Shown here: positions 44,701 to 51,550 of the stretch, in pieces | How positions within the stretch are numbered: the first letter of the stretch is position 1 | Layout: every line of letters begins with the position of its first letter | DNA from: Streptomyces sp. NBC_01264 | GTDB lineage: Bacteria; Actinomycetota; Actinomycetes; Streptomycetales; Streptomycetaceae | Assembly: GCF_026340675.1 (NCBI RefSeq) | Contig: NZ_JAPEOX010000001.1 | Location: 434,001-498,000, forward strand | Direction: 5' to 3' | DNA length: 64,000 nucleotides | Notes under the pieces: generated by a model | What the model was told of the DNA's origin: nothing | What the model saw: the letters and a program-made list of their open reading frames with translations, nothing else | Database searches by the model: none | Program-made: the position numbers and the translations under genes

Positions 44701-44730
44701 GTCCGGCCCCCGGCCGGCCGGGGGCCGGAC
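44701..44730. promoter_or_regulatory. perfect 30-bp palindrome upstream of the carotenoid oxygenase gene
   Basis: The left arm GTCCGGCCCCCGGCC is followed immediately by its exact reverse complement, giving 15 bp per arm with no spacer. It lies 82 bp upstream of the oxygenase start, between it and the small peptide gene on the same strand. It could form a cruciform or act as a second terminator for the upstream leftward transcripts; as all G/C it may also be a protein-binding dyad. Confidence 0.5.
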
Positions 44731-44793
44731 CGTAGGGACCGAGTCGGCGGCCGGGCTGAGTCAACCGCCTCGGCAGCCGCAACGCCGCGGAGG

Positions 44794-44827
44794 CCGGGCC
44801 GGAGCGTGTTCTCCCGCTCCGGCCCGG
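44794..44827 (-). terminator. hairpin terminator of the Rieske/small peptide transcript
   Basis: CCGGGCCGGAGCG pairs perfectly (13 bp) with CGCTCCGGCCCGG around an 8-base loop, 15 bp past the stop of the small leftward gene. Confidence 0.7.
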
Positions 44828-44841
44828 GCCGGGAGGGCTGA

Positions 44842-44991
44842 TCAGCCGCTGACGAGTTCCGCCTTGTTCATCGCGACCACGGTCGTCGAGGACTGCGCCG
44901 TGCCGGAGGAGCCGAGGTACGCGGCGGATCCGGCGAGGATGCCGACCGCGGCAAGTGCGAGCAGGACCAGGGAGATGCGTCGGTTGCGCAT
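44842..44991 (-). CDS. 49-residue secreted or membrane-anchored small protein
   Basis: ATG at 44991 behind TGGAGCG at good spacing. The protein is MRNRR followed by a hydrophobic stretch (ISLVLLALAAVGILAGSAAY) and a Ser/Thr-rich tail ending MNKAELVSG. It reads as one membrane anchor or an uncleaved signal with about 22 residues outside. It is 108 bp downstream of the Rieske gene on the same strand and has its own terminator hairpin, which supports it being real. No family recognised. Confidence 0.6.
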   Translation of the reverse strand: MRNRRISLVLLALAAVGILAGSAAYLGSSGTAQSSTTVVAMNKAELVSG

Positions 44992-45099
44992 GTGTTTCGC
45001 TCCAGGGATGCGGGTGCGGGCCCCCGGCAGGGCGGCCCCGCTCGACGGTACGTCGAGCCCCGTGCCGGACGATACGGCTCCGGGTGCGAACGGCCCGGC

Positions 45100-46428
45100 T
45101 CAGTCCGTGGGATCCTCGCCCGGCTGCAGGCGCAACTGGTCACCGGTGCGGGTGATGCCGAACCGGGCCAGGGCCTGGGTGGCCGGACCCTGCAGGACGG
45201 CGCCGGTGGCGGCGTCGAAGGAGGAGTTGTGGCAGGGGCAGAGGAAGCGGCCGTCCTTGGGCGGGTTCACGGTGCAGCCCGAGTGGGTGCAGAGCCCGGA
45301 CAGGGCGGTGTACTCCCCCGGTTTCGGCTGCTGCACGTAGACCGGGTCTCCGCTCCCCGGCGCGGAGACCCGTAGCGCACCGCCCACCGGAACCGACGCG
45401 GCGGCGAACCCGGGGCCCGAGGGCCCGGCGGAGGCCGAGGGCGCGGGGGCGGGAGCGGGGGCGTCTGTCGGCGCCGCGCTGGTGCGCGGGCGGCTGCGGG
45501 CCGCCGCCGCTCCGGTCAGCAGGGTCGCTCCGGCGACGGCCAGGGTGGCGATGGCACCGTCCAGCAGGAGGTGGCGGCGGACGTGGAGACGGGCGCCCGC
45601 GGCGCCGGCCGTCGGGCGGCCGCGGCGGGCCGTCAGCGCGTCCAGGGAGAGGTGGGGCGTCCCTACGAGCATCAGCGGCAGCCAGGCCACCAGGTAGATC
45701 AGGTCATTGCCCAGGGGCTCGTCGGCCAGCTTGTCGACCGGGAGCTTGGCCAGAGCGGTGGGGTCGCCCTCGTCCGGCTCGAACAGCTGCATGAAGATGC
45801 CCTCGGAGCACGCCGTCACCTGGTAGGCCTTGGGGAAGCGGTCGCACATCTTCTCGGCGGCCGCGACGTCCAGGTGCGACACGAACATCGTGCCGTGGCC
45901 TACGCCATGGATGCAGGACCTGGTCTGCTCGGGGCCGCACAGGGTGGTGACGGCAGTGACCGGATTCGGCATCTCCTGCAGTTTCTCCTCCACCACCCCG
46001 TGCAGGTAGCCGGAGCCGCAGACGTCGTTGAGGAAGTTCACCGCCTTGGTGAAGTCTCCGTGGTACTTCGTCAGCGCGGAGCGTCCGAGGTCGTGGGCGA
46101 TGGGGTGACAGAAGGCGTTCGCATAGGGGGACTTGACGGTGATCCGTTCCAGGTCGGCGAGTGCGACTCCCGGATCCTTCTCGATGGCCTCGGCGACCAG
46201 GTAGTTGCGCAGGGTGCTCCGTGTCCATACCGCCGGAACGGTGGGGGCAGTTGAAGGCGACGTGGTGGAAGGTGCGGCGCCCGACCGGGTCGGCGGCCCG
46301 GGCGTCACCAAGGCCGCCGCCGACGACGGAGCCGGACCGGCGCCGCCCGACCAGGGAGTGGTGGCCACGGCACAGACTCCCGCCACGCACAGGTAGAACG
46401 CCAGGAGCAGAGCGAGCGGTCGGTACAT
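45100..46428 (-). CDS. chimeric protein: His/Cys-rich exported domain plus membrane segment plus Rieske [2Fe-2S] domain
   Basis: 442 residues from ATG at 46428. A signal-like N-terminus (YRPLALLLAFYLCVAGVCAV) precedes a domain with FCHPIAHDLGRSAL, CGSGYLHGVVEEKL, TRSCIHGVGHGTMF and ACSEGIFMQLF, whose ordered His and Cys residues suggest metal or haem binding. At about residue 255 the text changes abruptly to GNDLIYLVAWLPLMLVGTPHLSLDAL, which resembles the last helix of DoxX/DoxD-type proteins, then a second membrane segment and a Rieske domain with CTHSGCTVN and CPCHNSSFD. Such a Rieske end is normally attached to a DoxX or a Tat anchor. The join looks like a fusion by deletion; whether functional is unknown. 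Confidence 0.75.
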   Translation of the reverse strand: MYRPLALLLAFYLCVAGVCAVATTPWSGGAGPAPSSAAALVTPGPPTRSGAAPSTTSPSTAPTVPAVWTRSTLRNYLVAEAIEKDPGVALADLERITVKSPYANAFCHPIAHDLGRSALTKYHGDFTKAVNFLNDVCGSGYLHGVVEEKLQEMPNPVTAVTTLCGPEQTRSCIHGVGHGTMFVSHLDVAAAEKMCDRFPKAYQVTACSEGIFMQLFEPDEGDPTALAKLPVDKLADEPLGNDLIYLVAWLPLMLVGTPHLSLDALTARRGRPTAGAAGARLHVRRHLLLDGAIATLAVAGATLLTGAAAARSRPRTSAAPTDAPAPAPAPSASAGPSGPGFAAASVPVGGALRVSAPGSGDPVYVQQPKPGEYTALSGLCTHSGCTVNPPKDGRFLCPCHNSSFDAATGAVLQGPATQALARFGITRTGDQLRLQPGEDPTD

Positions 46429-46576
46429 CGGCAGGCCCCCGGGCGACGGTGTGCAGCTGCGGTACGGGGCACACGCCCCGTCCTCTGTCCGGGCAACGCC
46501 CGGACCGACCATCCTGCGTTCACACCGGCCGGAGCGTCTTGGATAAATCGGAGGCCGATTGCGGGGCGGCGGATGG

Positions 46577-47179
46577 TCAGCGCCCCGGCGGCCCCTCCTG
46601 CGGGGCGGGCCGGCGACGGGCCAGGGCCCCTGAGCCGCCCAGCAAGCCCAGCGCGAGCAGCAGCGGTGCCCACGGCGTCCCGGATCTCCGCACTTGCGGT
46701 GAGACCCTGCGGCCCGGGTCGTAGGCGACCTGGATCCGTCCGCCCTGGGGTGCCAGGCGACGGTCGTCCTTGAGCTCGTCCGGGTAGCCGTCGGGGCAGC
46801 TCAGTACGTGGCGGTAGACCGTCCTGGGCGGAGGGCCGCCCTCCCCCGAGGAACTCTGAGTCTTCTCGTGGACCTCGGAGACCACGCAGTCGGCGACCGC
46901 CCCGCGCACCGCCGTCCGATCCGCCAGCGCCACCAGCGTCAGCAGTCCCAGGACCAGGAAGATCGCCCCGAAGACACCGGCACTGCCCCCGACCAGCTTG
47001 AGATACCCGACCCAGGCGGCCACGAGCATGACCGCGCCAACGGCGACGGCGACCGTCATCGACGGCGCGGACGCTCCCGCCAGGCACCACCAGGCCCAGC
47101 CGTACACCACGGACGCCGCGATCACCACGAACACCGCACCGGCAGTGCGCGAGCCGGTCCGGGCTTCCGTCCCCTCCAT
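46577..47179 (-). CDS. membrane protein, DUF3592-like
   Basis: 200 residues from ATG at 47179. Three N-terminal helices (TAGAVFVVIAASVVYGWAWW, TVAVAVGAVMLVAAWVGYL, GVFGAIFLVLGLLTLVALA), an external beta domain with one cysteine pair (ADCVVSEVHEKT, then LSCPDGYPDEL) and YDPGRRVSPQ, then a final helix and a basic tail. The order resembles DUF3592-type proteins. Function unknown. The upstream 207 bp to the divergent gene hold its promoter, with GGGGGTGGTGGGG just before the start. Confidence 0.65.
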   Translation of the reverse strand: MEGTEARTGSRTAGAVFVVIAASVVYGWAWWCLAGASAPSMTVAVAVGAVMLVAAWVGYLKLVGGSAGVFGAIFLVLGLLTLVALADRTAVRGAVADCVVSEVHEKTQSSSGEGGPPPRTVYRHVLSCPDGYPDELKDDRRLAPQGGRIQVAYDPGRRVSPQVRRSGTPWAPLLLALGLLGGSGALARRRPAPQEGPPGR

Positions 47180-47386
47180 CCCCACCACCCCCGGTAGTGG
47201 GACGCCGCGGACCCCGCGCCCGGTTGCCGAACCGGCCCCGGGACCCTTCGTGGCGGATTCCCCGGGTGGGCCCGGGTGCCAGGGCTCCCCCCCCCCGGGG
47301 AGGAGAGAGGGGAGCCTTCGAACTCCACCCTCCTCTCCACCCCTGGGTCCAGGCGTCGCGAGCCGCCGCGCAGCAGGCTTGAGGGC

Positions 47387-47911
47387 ATGACAACGACCGA
47401 GTGGATCACCGACATCGCCCTCCTCCTCATCGTCTTCCGGCAGCTTCGGGAAGGCCGCCTCGACCTCAGGTCCTTCCTGATCCCGCTGGGCATCGTGGCC
47501 TTCGTGGCCTACTCCTACCTGGACACCATCCCCACCGCCGGCAATGACCTGGTGCTGATCGCGGTCCTGGTCTCCGTGGGCGCCGCGCTCGGCATCGCGG
47601 GTGGCGTCTACACCCGGGTCCGTACCGTCGGGGAGCACGTCCTGATCAAGGCCGGTGCGGTGGCGGCGGTCCTGTGGGTCGTGGGCATGGGAGCGCGGAT
47701 GGGCTTCCAGCTGTGGGTCGAGCACGGTGGCGGCGCCGCCGATGTCGCCCGGTTCAGCGCCGCGCACCAGATCACCAGTGACAAGGCCTGGGTGGCGGCG
47801 TTCGTACTGATGGCCCTCACCGAAGTGGTCACGCGGCTGGCGACGATCTTCATCCGGAGCCGCAGCCTCGCCGTGGCCCGCCCCGCGCCCGTGCTCAACC
47901 GTACGGTGTGA
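47387..47911 (+). CDS. membrane protein, cytochrome c biogenesis CcdC-like / DUF1453-type
   Basis: 174 residues from ATG at 47387; the open frame extends 37 codons up without a ribosome binding site. Five helices with short loops: TDIALLLIVFRQLREG, SFLIPLGIVAFVAYSYL, VLIAVLVSVGAALGIAGGV, VLIKAGAVAAVLWVVGMG and WVAAFVLMALTEVVTRL. The GGVYTRVR turn after helix three is a feature of this family. Its stop overlaps the following kinase start, so the three genes to 49796 form one operon and this protein may be a sensor accessory. Confidence 0.7.
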   Translation: MTTTEWITDIALLLIVFRQLREGRLDLRSFLIPLGIVAFVAYSYLDTIPTAGNDLVLIAVLVSVGAALGIAGGVYTRVRTVGEHVLIKAGAVAAVLWVVGMGARMGFQLWVEHGGGAADVARFSAAHQITSDKAWVAAFVLMALTEVVTRLATIFIRSRSLAVARPAPVLNRTV

Positions 47912-49122
47912 CCGTGCAGTATGTTCTGCGCATGCCCCCGACGAAGACCCCTCCGCCTCCGGGAACGGCACCGTCCCCGGAGGCGGAGGCGCGTCCGGTT
48001 CCCGGACAGGACCCCAGGGTCCGGTGGGCACTGACCTTGGCGGTCGTGGTCGTCGGAGCCGTGACGATCCGGCCCATGGGCTTCAGCGGCCGGGGGCTGG
48101 CCGTCGCCGTACTCTTCGTGGTCAGCGCGGCCGCCCTGTTGGGCCGGGGTCTGCCCGAGAACGCGGCGACCCGGCGGTTCGCCCCCGTCTGGCTGACCGG
48201 CGGTGTCATCGCCGCGGCCGCCCTGATCGGCCTCAGCAGCAGCGGTTCGGGCTATCTCTTCGCGTTCTTCCTTTCCGGTCACATCGGATACCGGCTGGAG
48301 ACCAAGTGGGCCCTGGCGCTCGCGGGACTCTGCAGCGTGCTCTGCGCCGGCGCCATCTCTCTCGATCTCGGGGGGCATCAGCCGTTGCCGTGGCTGCTCG
48401 GCCTGGCCACCGGCGCCCCGGTCCTGGTCGGCATCCTCAACCGCAGCCAGCGTCAGGCGGTCCTGGCGGTGATCGCGGCGTCCGAGTCCGCCGAACGCGC
48501 CGCCCGGGCCGAGGCGCGGACGGCCGTGCTCAGCGAACGGGGCCGGATCGCCCGGGACGTGCACGACGTACTGGCGCACTCGCTGGCCGGGATCAACATG
48601 CAGCTGGAACTGACCGACGCGTTGATCGACACCGGTGACCTGGAGAAGGTCCGGGAAGCCAACGCCAAAGCCCACGCCCTGGTCCAGGAGAGCCTCAAGC
48701 AGGCGCAGTGGACCGTACACGCGCTGCGCGAGGACGCGTTGCCGCTCGTGGAGAGCTTGACCGCGATGGTCGAATCCTCGGGCCGCCACGCCCGCCTCAC
48801 CGTCACCGGTACGGCCCGTGAACTCCCCACCCGAGTGACCCAGAACCTGCTGCGGATCGACCAGGAGGCGCTGACCAACGCGGCCCGGCACGCGCCGGGG
48901 GGCGCCGTCGGTGTGGATCTGGGGTTCGCCGCCGCATCGACGACGCTGAGGATCCACAACGGCCCCGGCACCCGCCCCGCGACCGCGGGGCCCGGCAGCG
49001 GGATGGGCCTGATCGGAATGCGCGAACGCGTCGCCCTACTGAATGGAACCGTCACCGCGGGCCCGGTCACCGAAGGGCCGGACCGGGGCGGATGGCACGT
49101 GGAGGCAGTGATCCCGGGATGA
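47908..49122 (+). CDS. NarL-type sensor histidine kinase
   Basis: 404 residues from GTG at 47908, overlapping the previous stop by GTGA (ATG eight codons later is possible). A Pro-rich start precedes about six membrane helices up to residue 180. HisKA_3 phosphoacceptor is in RIARDVHDVLAHSLAGINM; ATP-binding motifs are DQEALTNAARHAPG, LGFAA and GSGMGLIGMRERVALLNG. Pairs with the overlapping response regulator gene. Signal unknown. Confidence 0.9.
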   Translation: MTVQYVLRMPPTKTPPPPGTAPSPEAEARPVPGQDPRVRWALTLAVVVVGAVTIRPMGFSGRGLAVAVLFVVSAAALLGRGLPENAATRRFAPVWLTGGVIAAAALIGLSSSGSGYLFAFFLSGHIGYRLETKWALALAGLCSVLCAGAISLDLGGHQPLPWLLGLATGAPVLVGILNRSQRQAVLAVIAASESAERAARAEARTAVLSERGRIARDVHDVLAHSLAGINMQLELTDALIDTGDLEKVREANAKAHALVQESLKQAQWTVHALREDALPLVESLTAMVESSGRHARLTVTGTARELPTRVTQNLLRIDQEALTNAARHAPGGAVGVDLGFAAASTTLRIHNGPGTRPATAGPGSGMGLIGMRERVALLNGTVTAGPVTEGPDRGGWHVEAVIPG

Positions 49123-49796
49123 GCGAACCGACCGAGGAACGTCACAGGCTGAGGGTGATCGTCGCCGACGACCAGGCCGCCGTCCGGGAGCCGCTCGCCG
49201 CGGTACTGGGCCTGGCCGAGGACATCGACGTCGTGGCGGCCGCCGCGGACGGGACGGAGGTGCTCGCGGCCGTCGCCGCCGGGCCGGTGGACGTCGTACT
49301 GATGGACCTGAGGATGCCCGTCATGGACGGGATCGAGACGACCCGGCGGCTGTGCGAGGAGTACCCGCAGGTGGCGGTGGTCGTGCTCACCACGTTCGCC
49401 GATGACGACTCGATCCTGGGCGCACTGGGCGCGGGAGCCCGCGGGTACCTGACGAAGAACGCGGGACGCAAGGACATCACCCGCGCCATCCGGGCCGCCG
49501 CCGGTCAGTCCGTACTCGACCGCGAAGTACAGGACCGGCTGCTGGCCACTGTCAGGAACACGGCCGCGCCCACGCATGCCCCCGTGCCGGGATCGGCCCT
49601 GCCCGAGGACCTGACACGCCGCGAACGCGAAGTCCTCGCGCTGATCGGCCAGGGCCTGCCCAACCGGGGAATCGCCGAGAGGCTCTTCATCAGCGAGGCC
49701 ACGGTGAAGACCCACATCAACAACCTCTTCGCCAAGGCCGGCATCCAGGACCGGGCGGCGGCCGTCCGGCGGGCCATCGAAGCGGGGCTGGCCTGA
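49119..49796 (+). CDS. NarL/LuxR-family response regulator
   Basis: 225 residues from ATG at 49119 (ATGA overlap with the kinase stop). Receiver: VIVADDQAAVREPL with the acidic pocket, phospho-aspartate in VVLMDLRMPVMDGIE, and VVLTTFADDDSIL. HTH: LTRREREVLALIGQGLPNRGIAERL, ISEATVKTHINNLFAKAGI. The stop codon lies in the first copy of a 15-bp tandem repeat. Confidence 0.94.
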   Translation: MSEPTEERHRLRVIVADDQAAVREPLAAVLGLAEDIDVVAAAADGTEVLAAVAAGPVDVVLMDLRMPVMDGIETTRRLCEEYPQVAVVVLTTFADDDSILGALGAGARGYLTKNAGRKDITRAIRAAAGQSVLDREVQDRLLATVRNTAAPTHAPVPGSALPEDLTRREREVLALIGQGLPNRGIAERLFISEATVKTHINNLFAKAGIQDRAAAVRRAIEAGLA

Positions 49797-49849
49797 CACG
49801 GGGCCGGTCTGACACTGGGCGGTCTGACACTGGGCGGTCTGACGCGGGG
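49790..49849. repeat. short tandem repeat, about four copies of a 15-16 bp unit
   Basis: The unit GGTCTGACACTGGGC occurs exactly at 49806-49820 and 49821-49835, flanked by a degenerate copy on each side (49790-49805 and 49836-49849). The first copy contains the TGA stop of the response regulator gene, so each unit repeats the same stop context. It looks like replication slippage at the gene end. Confidence 0.85.
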
Positions 49850-49861
49850 ACATGCCTGATG

Positions 49862-50197
49862 TCAGGGACTGGACTTGGGTACTTCGGCCGCTCCCCCGGC
49901 CTTGACCACGTCGACGACGCGTTCGTGGAACGCGGCGAGGCCGTGCGGTGGGAGGGGGGCGGGGCTACCGGTCAGGGTGTACCACTCCTCCGCCCCGGTG
50001 TACCGGACCCGGACCCGGACGGTGTCGTACGGGCCGACCTCGGTCGTCACGGTGAGATCGCCCGTGACCACGCCGACCTCGTCGGTCATCGCCCCGCCGG
50101 GACCCGCCTTCAGGTGCGCGGTCAACACGACCGAGCTCCACTCCGGGCCGCCGCCGTGGCCGGGGGACGGACGCTCTGCCGACAGGTGGGTGGTCAT
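49862..50197 (-). CDS. small hypothetical protein, paralog of 32970-33251
   Basis: 111 residues from ATG at 50197, with GGAGGATCGCCCCTC ahead. The segment LKAGPGGAMTDEVGVVTGD, then YTGAEEWYTLTGSPAPLPP and LAAFHERVVDVVKAGGAAEVP, is close to the protein at 32970-33251, with an extra His/Gly/Pro-rich N-terminus. No known domain. A CCTGA-TG-TCAGG palindrome overlaps its stop. Confidence 0.62.
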   Translation of the reverse strand: MTTHLSAERPSPGHGGGPEWSSVVLTAHLKAGPGGAMTDEVGVVTGDLTVTTEVGPYDTVRVRVRYTGAEEWYTLTGSPAPLPPHGLAAFHERVVDVVKAGGAAEVPKSSP

Positions 50198-50343
50198 GAG
50201 GGGCGATCCTCCGATAGGGGTCGGACGGCCGGGTGCGGGCCGGGGTTCGGATCGTCTGCCCCCGTTCCGCGGGCTCAATCACAGACCGCTCATGGTTCCC
50301 GACAGCCGAAGCCCCGGGCCCGACAAGATCCGAAAGAGACGGC

Positions 50344-51177
50344 CTAGGGGGTGGTGAGGTTCGGGAAGGTGAAGGTGTAACCCCGCGCCTTGAGCCACGG
50401 CAGGTACTCCTTGAGCGCCGCGACCGTCTCGCTGCGGTCGCCGCCCCCGTCGTGGAAGAGGACCGTCGGCCGGGCGGGCAGCTGTCCCTCCACGGTGGCG
50501 ACGATGGCGGGCAGCCCCGGCCTGCTCCAGTCCTTGGGGTCCACGCTCCAGCCCAGGGGCCGCATCCCGTTCGCGGCGGCTATCGCACGGCTGTCGGGGG
50601 TGAAGGCGCCGCCCGGAGCACGGTAGTAGCGGACGGCGACCCCCGGCCCGGCCTCCTCGATCATCGCCTTGCCGTCGAGGATCTGTTGCTGCTGGTACGC
50701 GACGGGCTTGTGGTCCATGGTCACGTCGTGGTCGACGGAGTGGTCGCACAGCCGGTGCCCCTCGGCCGCGACCGCACGCACCAGGTCCGGGTGCTGCTGG
50801 GCGCTGGTTCCGATCATGCAGAAGGTGGCCTTGACATGGTTCTCCCGCAGCACCTTGAGGACTTCCGGCGTCCAGCGCGGGTCCGGACCGTCGTCGATGG
50901 TGATGGCGATGGCGTGGCCCGGGCCCGCCGCCAGCCGGGAGATCCCGACCGGGACCCGGGCGGGGCCGTAGGCGCTCGCAGCCGAGGAGCGGGCCGCCGA
51001 GGACCCTTCGGCCGAGCGGTCGGACGAGCCGGCCGCACCCGCCGAGTCGGCGGAGCCCGCCGGGCCGTTCGGAGCGGCGAGGGCCGGTGCGCCGCCGGCC
51101 GCCAGAACGGCGAGGGTGGCGGCCGCGATGGCGGATCCCGCCCGAAGACGGCGTACGGAACTACGGGTGATGCCCAT
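50344..51177 (-). CDS. secreted polysaccharide deacetylase (NodB fold)
   Basis: 277 residues. Signal peptide at the N-terminus (RRLRAGSAIAAATLAVLAAGGAPALA), then a Ser/Ala-rich linker to about 80. NodB motifs: ITIDDGPDPRWTP (catalytic Asp and metal Asp), HSVDHD (metal histidines), RYYRAPGGAF and VLFHDGGG. It removes N- or O-acetyl groups from a surface or peptidoglycan/chitin-like polymer outside the cell. Divergent from the phosphodiester-glycosidase gene across 373 bp. Confidence 0.93.
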   Translation of the reverse strand: MGITRSSVRRLRAGSAIAAATLAVLAAGGAPALAAPNGPAGSADSAGAAGSSDRSAEGSSAARSSAASAYGPARVPVGISRLAAGPGHAIAITIDDGPDPRWTPEVLKVLRENHVKATFCMIGTSAQQHPDLVRAVAAEGHRLCDHSVDHDVTMDHKPVAYQQQQILDGKAMIEEAGPGVAVRYYRAPGGAFTPDSRAIAAANGMRPLGWSVDPKDWSRPGLPAIVATVEGQLPARPTVLFHDGGGDRSETVAALKEYLPWLKARGYTFTFPNLTTP

Positions 51178-51550
51178 GGAAGCGCTTTTCCTTCGTGCTC
51201 GGCCCCCCCGGTCTCACACTGCTGCCCGTCCAGGCTAGGTCCTCCGCCGGGGCGCCGTCCTCGCCCGATCGGCCCATCGGGCGAGCTCCCGGGAGGCACC
51301 GTGCGGGCGGGCGGGGCGCCCCGGGCCCGTACTGCCCCGTAACGGATGAATGGGGTGATATCCCTCACAGTCGCACGTCGCACCCGAGCTCAGCGCTGTG
51401 CGTCGACCGGGGCACGGCGCCCGCGTCCTGGCACAGGGCGTCGGTGATGCGCATCAGGAATTCATGCGAACGGCGAACTGCGTTGCGCCATCCGCCACAT
51501 GGCGCTCCTGCACTGGACGGACGCACCATCTCACCTTCAGGGAGAGCCGT
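51178..51550. promoter_or_regulatory. divergent region between two secreted cell-envelope enzyme genes
   Basis: 373 bp with no supported gene. It contains a perfect 9-bp inverted repeat TCGCCCGAT-N6-ATCGGGCGA at 51261-51284, 84 bp before the deacetylase start, and a lower-GC patch GGTGATATCCCTCACA near 51355 that could be part of the rightward promoter. A c-di-AMP riboswitch was looked for because both neighbours are exported envelope enzymes, but no convincing match was seen. Confidence 0.45.
51261..51284. repeat. 9-bp inverted repeat in the divergent promoter region
   Basis: TCGCCCGAT pairs exactly with ATCGGGCGA across six bases. It may be an operator dyad or a hairpin in the leader of the deacetylase mRNA. 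Confidence 0.5.

Noticed and set aside
49790..49849. Possible CRISPR-like array
   Set aside because: The 15-16 bp units are directly adjacent without spacers, only four copies, and include a gene stop codon; this is a slippage repeat.
51285..51550. c-di-AMP (ydaO-type) riboswitch ahead of the SPOR-glycosidase gene
   Set aside because: Context with exported envelope enzymes suggested it, but the expected conserved core sequences and pairing could not be found by eye.
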